64,000 bases of DNA from Cercis canadensis (lineage: Eukaryota; Streptophyta; Magnoliopsida; Fabales; Fabaceae), in assembly GCA_003255065.1 (NCBI GenBank), contig QAOA01008187.1, positions 433,135 through 497,134 on the forward strand. The letters run 5' to 3'. The notes below the pieces were generated by a model, which saw nothing but the letters and a program-made list of their open reading frames with translations, was not told where the DNA came from and did no database searches. How positions within the stretch are numbered: the first letter of the stretch is position 1; the number at the start of each line of letters is the position of its first letter. This document shows positions 23,801 to 34,959 of this stretch, in pieces. A program made the position numbers and the translations under genes.

Positions 23801-26800
23801 AGTGACGTGCAAGAGAGCCGGCAAGGGGAGCGTGATACAAGAAAGCAGTCCTTAGGTGAGATGGAGTGACGCGCAAGAAACCAATCTACAAGCGAGTGGC
23901 ATGACGCGCAAGAAAGTAATTCCTCCAGCGAGTGAAGTGATGCGAAAAGAACTAGTTCTCAGTGAAGATGGAGTAAAGTGCAAAAAAGCAATCAACCAGC
24001 AAGATGGAGCGATGAGCCAGAAAGCAGTGCTAGGAGGAGATTGTGTGACACGCAAGAAAGCAGTCCTCGGGAGAGATGGAGTGACTTGCAAGGAATCAAT
24101 CCACCGGTAAGAAGACTGACGTAGACGAGAACAAAATCCGACGGGGCGAACGAGTGACGAGCAAGAAAGCAGTCTTCGGGGCAGATTGAGTGCTACGTAA
24201 GAAAGCAAACCCAAGTTACTTGACCGACAAACTAGAAAGTAGTCGTCCTCGGGGGAGATGGATTGAAATGCAAGAAAGCAATTCTCGGGGGAGATGGATT
24301 GTCGTGCAAGAAAGCAATTCTCATGGGAGATAGAGTCACGCTCAAGAAACCATTCTACAAGCGAGTAGAGTGACACACAAGACATCAGCCCTTTGGGGAG
24401 ATGGAGTGACATGCAAGAAACCAATCCACAAGTGAAATAGAGTGTTATACAAGTACGAACTCCTTCGGGGATATGAAGAGATGCGCAAGAAAGCAATCCT
24501 GTTGGAAAAAATGATGGATGCGCAAGAGAGCAATTTTCGGGGGAGATAGAGTGACGCGCAAGAGAACCGGTTAACAAACGAGTAGAGTGAGGCGCAAGAA
24601 AGATGTCCTTGAGTGACACGTCACGCCCAAGTAACTAGTCCATCAGTGTCGCACAAGAGAGCAATTCCTGGGGGTGATGGAGTGACGTGCAAGAGAGCCG
24701 GCAAGGGGAGCGTGATACAAGAAAGCAGTCCTTGGGTGAGAAGGAGTGACGCGCAAGAAACCAATCTACAAGCGAGTGGCGTGATGCGCAAGAAAATAAT
24801 TCCTCCCTCGAGTGAAGTGATGCGAAAAGAACTAGTTCTCAAAGAAGATGGAGTAAAGTGCAAAAAAGCAATCAACCAGCAAGATGGAGCGATGAGCCAG
24901 AAAGCAGTGCTAGGAGGAGATTGTGTGACACCCAAGAAAGCAGTCCTCGGGAGAGATGGAGTGACTTGTAAGGAAGCAATCCACCGGTAAGAAGACTGAC
25001 GTAGACGAGAACAACAATCCGACGGAGCGAACGAGTGACGACCAAGAAAGCAGTCTTCGAGGCAGATTGAGTGCTACGTAAGAAGGCAAACCCAAGTTAC
25101 TTGAGCGACAAACTAGAAAGTAGTCGTCCTCGGGGGAGACGGATTGAATTGCAAGAAAGCAATTTTCGGGGGAGATGGATTGTCGTGCAAGAAAGCAATT
25201 CTCATGGGAGATAGAGTCACGCTCAAGAAACCATTCTACAAGCGAGTAGAGTGACACACAACACATCAGCCCTTTGGGGAGATGGAGTGACATCCGGGGA
25301 TATGAAGCGATGCGTAAGAAAGCAATCTAAAAGCGAGTGGTGTGATGCGCAAGAAAGCAATCCGGGGGGAAGAAATGATTGATTCTCAAGAGAGCAATCT
25401 TCGGGGGATATAGAGTGACGCGCAAGAGAACCGGTTAACAAACGAGTAGAGTGAAGCGCAAGAAAGCAGTCCTCGATTGACACATCGCGCCCAAGTAACT
25501 AGTTCATCAGTGTCGCACAAGGGAGCAATTCCTGGGGGTGATGGAGTGACGTGCAAGAGAGCCGGCAAGGGGAGCGTGATACAAGAAAGCAGTCCTTGGG
25601 TGAGATGGAGTGACTCGCAAGAAACGAATCTACAAGCAAGTGGCGTGATGCGCAAGAAAGTAATTCCTCCAGCGAGTGAAGTGATGCGAAAAGAACTAGT
25701 TCTCAGAGGAGATGAAGTGAAGTGCAAAAAAGCAATCAACTAGCAAGATGAAGCGATGAGCCAGAAAGCAGTGCTAAGAGGAGATTGTGTGACACGCAAG
25801 AAAGCAATCCTCGGGAGAGATGGAGTGACTTGCAAGGAAGCAATCCACCTGTGAGAAAAGTGACGTAGACGAGAACAACAATCCGACGGGGCGAACGAGT
25901 GACGAGCAAGAAAGCAGTCTTCGGGGCAGATTGAGTGCTACGTAAGAAAGCAAACCCAAGTTACTTGAGCGACGAACTAGAAAGTAGTCATCCTCGGGGG
26001 AGATGGATTGAAATGCAAGGAAGCAATTCTCGGGAGAGATGGATTGTCGTTCAAGAAAGCAATTCTCATGGGAGATAGAGTCACGCGCAAGAAACCATTC
26101 TACAAGTGAGTAGAGTGACACACAAGACATCAGCCCTTTGGGGAGATGGAGTGACGTGCAAGAAACAAATCCACAAGTGAAATAGAGTGTTATACAAGTA
26201 CGAACTCCTCAGGGGATATGAAGCGATGCGCAAGAAAGCAATCTAAAAGCAAGTGGTATGATGCGCAAGAAAGCAATCCTGGGGGAAGAAATGATTGATG
26301 CTCAAGAGAGCAATTTTCGAGGGAGATAGAGTGACGCGCAAGAGAACCGGTTAACAAACGAGTAGAGTGAGGCGCAAGAAAGCAGTCCTCGGGTGACACG
26401 TCGCGCCCAAGTAACTAGTCCATCAGTGTCGCACAAAAGAGCAATTCCTGGAGTAGATGGAGTGACGTGCAAGAGAGCCGGCAAGGGGAGCGTGATACAA
26501 GCAAGCAATCCTTGGGTGAGATGGAGTGACGCGCAAGAAACCAATCTACAAGCGAGTGGCGTGATGCGCAAGAAAGTAATTCGTCTCGCGAGTGAAGTGA
26601 TGCGAAAAGAACTAGTTCTCAGAGAAGATGGAGTGAAGTGCAAAAAAGCAATCAACCAGCAAGATGGAGCGATGAGCCAGAAAGCAGTGCTAGGAGGAGA
26701 TTGTGTGACACGCAAGAAAGCAATCCTCGGGAGAGATGGAGTGACATGCAAGGAAGCAATCCACCGGCGAGAAGAGTGACGTAGACAAGAACAACAATCC

Positions 26801-27035
26801 GACGGGGCGAACGAGTGACGGGCAGGAGAGCAGTCTTCGGGGCAGATTGAGTGTTGCGTAAGAAAGCAAACCCAAGTTACTTGAGCGACGAACTAGAAAG
26901 TAGTTGTCCTCGGGGGAGATAGATTGAAATGCAAGAAAGCAATTCTCGGGGGAGATGGATTGTCATGCAAGAAACCATTCTACAAGCGAGTAGAGTGACA
27001 CACAAGACATCAGCCCTTTGGGGAGATGGAGTGAC
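17806..27035 (+). repeat. Tandem array block 3
   Basis: The same array and direction, with module markers near 18653, 20066, 21019, 21919, 22799, 23749, 24629, 25493 and 26409. This is the most regular part of the array, with seven successive spacings between 864 and 953 bp. The first 1,946 bp repeat 9166-11111 exactly. Variants such as gacgcgc, gatgcgc, gacacgc and gacgtgc at the same unit position look like CpG decay. Confidence 0.92.
27028..27035. other. Left 8-bp target duplication of the hAT element
   Basis: The sequence ggagtgac is repeated at 28549-28556. An 8-bp duplication is the hAT hallmark. Removing the insert leaves a normal array unit (gatggagtgacgtgcaag). Confidence 0.9.
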
Positions 27036-28548
27036 CAAGGAACTAAATGTCGTTTCGGGGTACTGTTTCGGTCACTTAAGAAATGGAAACGTGTCGGAAA
27101 CGTTTCAAAAATTTTGTGGAAACGGAAGATTTTTGAAGAAACGTTTTAAATAATTTTAAACAATAATTGTTTTTCAATTTTAAAAGATTCTAACATAATA
27201 ATACTAGTAAAAATATATAAAATTAGATAATATAGTATTGAATAATTATATTTTTAACCAAATAACATTAATATAATTAATGTCTAAAAATGTTTATAAC
27301 ATTTGATATACATAAAATTTAATGAAAAATACATATTATACTTTAAGTTTCAAATTACACAATACATAATCAACAAAAATATATTATAAAGTTCAAATTA
27401 ATTAGCAGTAGAATATCTAGGGGTAAATATCCAAAACTTGAATATAATTTAAGAAGAAATTGATAATGTCGCTTGACATAGTCACAATAATTAATTAAAG
27501 TCATGAAAGAGCAGTAAAAATTATTATAATCTCTCTTAAATTTTTCAAAATCTTCCATGTAGTATGTTGGAGGACGCCAATCAACCTGTGAGGATGATGA
27601 GTATAATGAGCCATAGTCACAATAATTAATTCCGAAGATAAGATAACTTTTATGATGATTAATATCATGTGCAGCAAAAACCAAAACGACAAAGTTTAGG
27701 GGTAGGACTAGGGAGTCCATGTCACCATGTGGAGCTCTTGCAAGTTGCCATGTCAAAACTACCATTGGTGGCAAGTATTGTTAATACTCAAGGTCTCAAT
27801 GTCAATGTTATATCAGAAATTGAGCACGATTCTCCTGTCGACCTTTACGCATTGCTTTCCCTGCTTTTATAAGTAAAAAAACCAAACCATAAGTTCCTCC
27901 CCATTCAATTATCATGTCCACTCACCCTGAAAATAGAGAAGCAATCCAATGGCTTCTTTGCACATTCTCTCTCTGTTCTGTTTCTTCTCCGTCATTGTCT
28001 TTACTTCATCATCCTCATCCACCATTACCATTCCCCTGTCACCTTTATTCACCAAACACTCATCCTCAAACCCATTTCAGACCCTCAAAGTCATTGCCTC
28101 TGCTTCTCTAACCAGAGCCCACAACATCAAGCACCGAAAATCCAATTCAACTTCTTCTTCCCTTATCAAAACACCAGTTAACCGCAAAAGCTACGGAGGG
28201 TACTCCATTGATCTTAAATTTGGAACCCCACCTTAAACATTTCCTTTCGTTCTGGACACAGGAAGTAGCCACGTCTGGTTCCCCTGTACCTCTCGCTATG
28301 GTTGTTCCAAATGGCTAATTATACAAGAGCAAAAGACGTTGAAGCTCAATCTGGTTTAAGGCCCTGTTTCGTACTGAAGGTCAAAAATTTCGTCATTTCT
28401 GTCTGTTCCCTCCGAAAAGCACCGAAACCTGTCTGTCTCCATGGAAACGGCAGAATTTCTGAACTGGAATGGAGTTTCGTGTCGTTCATCCACGAAACCG
28501 AAAAATTTCGTGCGTTTTGCCCGAAACAAGACGACATTTAGTTCCCTG
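27036..28548. mobile_element. Non-autonomous hAT DNA transposon with captured gene fragment (Pack-hAT-like), 1,513 bp
   Basis: The ends are imperfect inverted repeats: the left starts CAAGGAACTAAATGTCG, and the right, read inward, starts CAGGGAACTAAATGTCG. CAGGG-type tips with an 8-bp target duplication (ggagtgac) are typical of hAT. Both subterminal regions are packed with gtttcg/cgaaac motifs, as in hAT transposase-binding zones. There is no transposase frame. The left interior (about 27165-27670) is AT-rich with no recognisable gene, and the minus frame there is not convincing. The right half holds the 5' end of a plant aspartyl-protease gene. Mobilisation would need a transposase from elsewhere in the genome. 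Confidence 0.88.
27949..28312 (+). pseudogene. Captured 5' fragment of a nepenthesin-like aspartyl protease gene
   Basis: From the ATG at 27949 the frame gives a secretory signal (MASLHILSLFCFF, then a hydrophobic and Ser-rich run), a basic propeptide-like stretch, YSIDLKFGTPP, then, past an in-frame TAA at 28234-28236 where the family has Gln (GTPPQ), TFPFVLDTGSSHVWFPC. The DTGS active-site motif followed by WFPCTSRYGC is typical of plant A1 proteases of the At4g16563 kind. Similarity ends near 28312, before the second catalytic Asp, so the piece cannot make an active enzyme. About 100-200 bp of upstream leader appears to have been captured too. The transition TAA and loss of the rest make it a dead fragment carried by a DNA transposon. 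Confidence 0.85.
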
Positions 28549-30226
28549 GGAGTGACGTGCAAGAAACCAATCCACAAGTGAAACAAAGTGTTATACAAGT
28601 ACGAACTCCTCGGGGGATATGAAGCGATGCGCAAGAAAGCAATCTAAAAGCGAGTGGTGTGATGCGCAAGAAAGCAATCTTGGGGGAAGAAATGATTGAT
28701 CCTCAAGAGAGCAATTTTCGGGGGAGATAGAGTGACGCGCAAGAGAACCGGTTAACAAACGAGTAGAGTGAGGCGCAAGAAAGCAGTCCTCGGGTGACAC
28801 GCCGCGCCCAAGTAATTAGTCCATCAGTGTCGCACAAGAGAGCAATTCCTGGGGTAGATGGAGTGACATGCAAGAGAGCCGGCAAGGGGAGCGTGATACA
28901 AGAAAACAGTCCATGGGTGAGATGAAGTGACGCGCAAGAAACCAATCTACAAGCGAGTGGCATGACGCGCAAGAAAGTAATTCCTCCCGCGAGTGAAGTG
29001 ATGCGAAAAGAACTAGTTCTCAGAGAAGATGGAGTGAAATGCAAAAAAGCAATCAACCAGCAAGATAGAGCGACGAGCCAGAAAGCAGTGCTAGGAGGAG
29101 ATTGTGTGACACGCAAGAAAGCAGTCCTCGGGAGAGATGAAGTGACTTGCAAGGAAGCAATCCACTGGCAAGAAGAGTGACGTAGACGAGAACAACAATC
29201 CGACGGGGCGAACGAGTGACGAGCAAGAGAGCAGTCTTCGGGGCAGATTGAGTGCTGCGTAAGAAAGCAAACCCAAGTTACTTGAGCAATGAACTAGAAA
29301 GTAGTCGTTCTCGGGGGAGATGGATTGAAATGCAAAAAAGGATTTCTCGTGGGAGATGGATTGTCGTGCAAGAAACCATTATACATGCTAGTAGAGTGAC
29401 ACAAAAGAGCCCTTTGGGGAGATAGAGTGACGTGCAAGAAACCAATCCACAAGTGAAATAGTGTGTTATACAAGTACGAACTCCTCGAGGGATATAAAGC
29501 GATGCGCAAGAAAGCAATCTAAAATTGAGTGGTGTGATGCACAAGAAAGCAATCCTGGGGGAAGAAATGATTGATGCTCAAGAGAGCAATTTTCGGGGGA
29601 GATAGAGTGACGCGCAAGACAACCGGTTAACAAACGAGTAGAGTGAGGCGCAAGAAAGTAGTCCTCGGGTGACACGTCACGCCCAAGTAACTAGTCCATC
29701 AGTATCGCACAAGAGAGCAATTCCTGGGGTACATGGAGTGACGTGCAAGAGAGGCGACAAGAGGAGCGTGATACAAGAAAGCAGTCCTTGGGCGAGATGG
29801 AGTGACGCGCAAGAAACCAATCTACAAGCGAGTGGCATGACGCATAAGAAAGCAGCCCTCCGGGGAGAAAGATTGACGCGCAAGAAAGTAATTCCTCCAG
29901 CGAGTGAAGTGATGCGAAAAGAACTAGTTCTCAGAGGAGATGGAGTGAAGTGCAAAAAAGCAATCAACCAGCAAGATGGAGCGATGAGCCAGAAAGCAGT
30001 GCTAGGAGGAGATTGTGTGACACGCAAGAAAGCAGCCCTCCAGGGAGAAAGATTGATGCGCAAGAAAGTAATTCCTCCAGCGAGTGAAGTGATGCGAAAA
30101 GAACTAGTTCTCAGGGTAGATGGAGTGTAGTGCAAAAAAGCAATCAACCAGCAAGATGGAGCGATGAGCCAGAAAGCAGTGCTAGGAGGAGATTGTGTGA
30201 CACGCAAGAAAGTAGTCCTCAGGAGA
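28549..30226 (+). repeat. Tandem array block 4
   Basis: The array continues after the hAT insertion. Module markers lie near 28810 and 29685, 875 bp apart. Subtracting the hAT insert and its duplication, the marker spacing across the insertion is about 880, so the transposon simply split one module. A run of units near 29857-30110 is repeated in tandem (the agccctcc to ctagttctcag portion), a local expansion of a few units. Confidence 0.92.
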
Positions 30227-32495
30227 TGATGCAATCCAAGGTAGCAACGTCAAGGACACCAAAGATGTTGAGGCGAGGGTTGAAGTCGAGGGTCCATTGA
30301 CAAGGGCACGTGCCAAGGAGTTGCGGATCAACGTGGGATTATTATTGCAGCAAGCTTGCAAGACTATGTCTTGGAGGGCAGGATTGAAGGGCAAGTCCAG
30401 CTGATCACTTGCATTTCTGCCAAGGACGAGGAACATGGCTGTGTTGCCACTGAGACTAAGTCGTGTCCTGCTACCCGAGAGGGAACACGGCCATGAGTAC
30501 AAGTCGTGTCCAGACTGTGTCTAAAATGGAGCTCTCTGGAAGACGAACACGGGCCGTGTTATGACCGTGTCATGGCCGTGTTGCGCCGTGCTAGTTCTAC
30601 GAGTTTTAATTCCTTTTGTTATCTTGAATTAAGGCTTGTTAGTTTTTTCTGCTGAACTATATAAGGAGCTGAAGGCCTTTGTCCTCAGCAAGAGTTAACA
30701 ATTTGATAATTGAAATTGAGAGTTTAACTTCTCTTTTCTCTCTATGGAGAGCTTTGAACCAGCTAGGCTGAAGCTAGCTTGGTTTCCTGAATCTTATCAT
30801 TCCCTTTCTTCTTCTTGAATCTGGAGTGTGGCGATTCCTTCATTCTTCATCATTGAACACGTTGGTTCTTGATTTATAATAGTGTTTGGGAGGTTTAGCT
30901 TGTTAATCTGAGTTGCCCATCCCTTAATTTCAAGGGTCTTCACCTTAATTCCATTCACTTTTATCTTGTTTTGATTGAACTCCTGCTAATCTATTTGGGA
31001 TCCTTGGTCTTTGATCAACACACTTTTTATATAATAGTTATCCCTCATACTTAGTCTTTTAAACCTCTTTTGGGCTGAATTGCATAGACTTAGACCTCAT
31101 TTCATGACTTTGGATCCATTTATGCTTAATTGCAATTTCCAGCAATACTGGGCATTATATGCTGTCTCTGTGTTTCAGGCATATCTTGAGTTCTGGATGT
31201 CTAAAAATTCCGAGTCATACCTTGTTGGAAAGCTGAGAGAATTGTCTACAACTTTCTTTCAGGGCTCCAAAGCTAATTCGGACGTTCAGAAGGTCATATG
31301 CAGCCTGGAAGCCAGAGAAGACATGCTGTCGCAGGATCCTGACCTACATGCAGTATTTGGGTCATAACTTGAGTTGTAGATGTCATATGGACCTGAAACT
31401 GGTACCATTGGAAAGCTAACAGACAGAGCTTCAATTGATATGAAGACCGGTTCACCATATTTTATGTGGAAGATGGTCTTATTTGCTGTGCAAGTTAGCT
31501 GACGGTTCCAGACACCTTCTGCCACTTAAATGGGCCTAACTTCCTCATGACAAGTCCAAATGGGCCCAAACCAAAGCCCAATTGAAGCTAAGGCCCATGG
31601 GAACAAGTGTGCCCTAAGGGCAATTTAGGTGTGCATGTAAAATTGGAGGTCTATATCAGAAGAAGGAGGCAGCCGAAATTCATAACCACCTCATTAGATA
31701 TTTTAGACAGATTTTTGTGCTTTCCTTAGTTCTTAAGTTTTCTTTAGATATTTTGTAAGAACTTCAGCTCCTCTTGTTCATGGAGGGCTAATCCAACATA
31801 TCAATCCAGGTTTTGCTATTCTGATTATTGGTTTTGAGATTATGAGTTGTTGTTCTTCCTTTTAGTTGTTAATCAAAGTTCTTTCAATCCTTTGAAATAT
31901 TCTGTTTGAATTGCTTAATTCGAATTGGATCTTCATGTGTGATTGCTTAATTGCATGTGATAAAAGAGGATTGTATGGTTGATTAATGTTTCTGAGCTTT
32001 TGGATGGATTAATCACCTTGGCTGGATCATGGACTTAGGTAAAACTAGACTTGAATGTTTGCTTAATTCATTTAGTCTTAGTTGAATCCGAATTCTGGTT
32101 GCTTAACCAGTGGACATCCATAGAACATTGAGAGGCGTCTTGATATGTTTTAAAGGCCAAGAACATGGTTAATAATTGAATGGATCATTAGAAATCAAGG
32201 ATGAATCAAAATCAGAATCAGTTAAGTCTTGGATTGGTTGTTTTCCTTTAGGTTACCACTTACAATTATTTTCTGTTAAGTACTTAAACCAAACAAAACC
32301 CCCTTTGTTTACATGCTTCTTAATATGATTCACTAAATAGAACAATCCTTAGGTTCGACTTAGGGTTGCCCTTTGCTGCAAATAGCTTAGGTAACCGACC
32401 TTAAACTTTAAGTAATTTGAGGAGCCTCGGCAGCTCATCAGTCTTACATGGTGTTAAGTTGATTGGATTATCCTAAGTCTCTAGGAAATCGCATA
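30227..32495 (+). mobile_element. Solo LTR (LTR2 family) in the array, itself split by a nested LTR
   Basis: It starts TGATGCAATCC and ends with aaatcgcat, next to matching flanks aggaga (30221-30226 and 32496-32501), so it is a solo LTR inserted in the array. Its start can be read as the end of a gypsy pol product with EGPLTRARAK, then a U3 rich in cacggccgtg-like palindromes. The stretch from about 30660 to 31010 and the last 50 bases match the 5' LTR of element C (40121-41060). It is interrupted at 31012-32440 by another LTR. The element was inserted before that second insertion. Confidence 0.85.
31012..32440 (+). mobile_element. Nested solo LTR (LTR4 family), 1,429 bp
   Basis: It begins TGATCAACACAC and ends GCTCATCA, flanked by the 5-bp duplication gtctt (31007-31011 and 32441-32445) within the LTR2 sequence ggatccttggtctt. 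The first 120 bases match, in inverse orientation, the LTR stub at 37133-37254 beside element B, so it is the LTR of a B-type gypsy element. There is no coding region. This is the youngest layer of a three-deep nest: array, LTR2, LTR4. Confidence 0.9.
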
Positions 32496-34027
32496 AGGAG
32501 AGATGGACTGACTTGCAAGGAAGCAATCCACCAGTGTGAAGAGTGATGTAGATGAGAACAACAATCCCACGGGGCGAAGGAGTGACGAGCAAGAGAGCAG
32601 TCTTTGGGACAGATGGAGTGCTGCGTAAGAATGCAAACCCCCAGTTACTGCAGCGATGCAATAGAAAGTAGTCGTCCTCGAGGAGATGGATTGACATGCA
32701 AGAAAGCAATTCTCGGGGGAGTGGATTGTCGTGCAAGAAAGCAATTCTCAAGGGAGATGGAGTCACGTGCAAGAAACATTTCTACAAGCGAGTTGAGTGA
32801 CACACAAGACAGCAGCCCTTGGGGGAGATGGAGTGACGTGCAAGAAACCAATTCACTAGTGAAACAGAGTGTTATACAAGTACGAACTCCTCGGGGGATA
32901 TAAAGCGATGCACAAGAAAGCAATCTAAAAGCGAGTGGTGTGATGTGCAAGAAAGCAATCTTGGGGGAAGAAACGATTGACGCTCAAGAGAGGAATTCTC
33001 GGGGGAGATAGAGTGACCCATAAGAGTACCGATTAACAAACGAGTAGAGTGAGGTGCAAGAAAGCAGTCCTCGGGTGACACGTCGCGCCCAAGTAACTAG
33101 TCCATCGGTGTCGCACAAGAGAGCAATTCCTGGGGGAGATGGAGTGACGTGCAAGAGAGCCGGCAAGCGGAGCGGGATACAAGAAAGCAGTCCTTGGGTG
33201 AAATGGCGTGACGCACAGGAAAGCAGCCCTCCGGGGAGAAAGATTGACGGGCAAGAAAGTAATTCCTCCAGCGAGTGAAGTGATGCGAAAAGAACTAGTT
33301 CTCAGGGGAGATGGAGTGAAGCGCATGAAAGCAATCAACCAGCAAGATGGAGCGATGAGCCAGAAAGCAGTGCTAGGAGGAGATTGTGTGACACGCAAGA
33401 GAGCAGTCCTCGGGAGAGATGGAGTGACACTCAAGGAAGCAATCCACCGGTGAGAAGAGTGACGTAGATGAGAACAACAATCCCACGGGGCAAAGGAGTG
33501 ACGAGCAAGAGAGCAGTCTTCTGGGCAGATGGAGTGCTGCGTAAGAAAGCAAACCCTCAGTTACTGGAGCGACGCACTAGAAAATAGTCGTCCTCGGGGG
33601 AGATGGATTGACAATGCAAGAGAGCAATTCTCGAGGGAGATGGATTGACGTGCAAGAAAGCAATTCTCAGGGGAGATGGAGTCACACGCAAGAAACCATT
33701 CTACAAGCGAGTAGAGTGACACACAAGACAACAGCCCTTGGGGGAGATGGAGTGACGCTCAAGAAACCAATCCACCTGTGAAATAGAGTGTCATACAAGA
33801 ACGAACTCCTCGGGGGATATGAAGCGATGCGCAAGAAAGCAATCTAAAAGCGAGTGGCGTGATGCGCAAGAAATCAATCCTCAAGGAAGAAACGATTGAC
33901 ACTCAAGAGAGCAATTCTCGAGGGAGATAGTGTGACGCGCAAGAGAACCGGTTAACCAACGAGTAGAGTGAGGTGCAAGAAAGCAGTCCTCGGGTGACAC
34001 GTCGCACCCAAGAAACTAGTCCATCGG
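32496..34027 (+). repeat. Tandem array block 5 (diverged right end)
   Basis: This is about 1.5 kb of the same 36-bp based modules in the same direction, with markers near 33091 and 34010 (919 bp). It carries distinct variants (cccacggggc, gcgacgcactag, ccccagttactg) not common in the main array, as edge modules of arrays often do. The array ends at ctagtccatcgg, directly against LTR3. Confidence 0.9.
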
Positions 34028-34959
34028 TGATGGGGATCAAGGAAGCCTCCATTCTAAAGACCTGATGGCAACCAAGATCAAGGAGGAGTTTGCTGGATTG
34101 CTAGTGCAACAAGCTTGCAAGGAGGAAGACATGGCTTTGGAGGGCCTTTGGAGGGCATCAAGACAGGCTAGGATGAGCACACGGCCGTGTTATGCAAGAT
34201 CATGGCCATGTCATGAAGGCCGAGAGGCAACATGGGCTGGACAAGGCAAGAACACGGGCGTGCCCATGGCCGTGTTCCGTCAACAGAGATGCTGGGTTGG
34301 GAACACGGCTTGGAGAACAAGGAACACGGGCTGTGTCATGTCAACACGGGTTGAACACAGGCGTGTCACAATGCCGTGTTAGAGTTAATTGTCTCTAGGA
34401 CCTTTATTTTGGTTATTTGTAATTAAATGCCTTGCTGAATACATTCTCTAGGGCCTATTTTCTGTCTAAGCTAATTAGGGCTTATGTTAGATAGTTTTAA
34501 GGCTTGTTTAATTAGGGCTAGAGGTTTTGGGTCATTTTGGTAATAAGCTTAGTTGAACCTTCTTTTTGCTATTTAAGGAGCTAAGGCCTTTGTCCTTACA
34601 ATGAGAATTAAGAATTTGATGATTGAATTGAGAGTTTCTCTCTTGTTCTCTCCATGGAGAGCTTAAGCCATCTAGGCGGATTCCTAGCATGGTGGACCTA
34701 AACCTTATCACTCTCCCCTTTCCCCAATCTAGAGTGTGGCAGTTTATTCACTTCTCCATCTTGTTCATGTTGATTGTTGATTATTCGGATTAAGGAGGGT
34801 TAGTTAAGCTTTGCTGAAACTAGGTTGCCTAATTTGATAATCAAAGGTTTTCACCTAATTCCATTCATCTTTTACTGAGTTTCTATTACTTGACCTTACT
34901 TGGGATCCTTGGCTAATTTGGATTGGATTTGGCTTGATTCTTCAAGTGGATCCTCATCA
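34028..34959 (+). mobile_element. LTR3, 5' LTR of element D, 932 bp
   Basis: It begins TGATGGGGATC and ends CCTCATCA, immediately followed by an initiator-Met primer-binding site, so it is a plus-strand 5' LTR. The U3 part has cacggccgtg and related palindromes near 34180-34380. The middle (about 34385-34560) is nearly the same as the first half of the element C LTR. It abuts the array at ctagtccatcgg. Confidence 0.88.

Noticed and set aside
27370-27774. 134-codon minus frame inside the hAT element as transposase
   Set aside because: No hAT dimerisation or RNase H-like motifs, AT-driven composition, and it overlaps the region upstream of the captured gene.
4605-33453. Dozens of 60-255 codon frames across the array as protein genes
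   Set aside because: They occur on both strands, all have the same 12-residue period set by the 36-bp unit, lack consistent starts and match no protein family. Better explained by the repeat period.
4591-34027. CRISPR-like array
   Set aside because: Units are contiguous and diverged with no unique spacers, and the window is clearly plant nuclear DNA.
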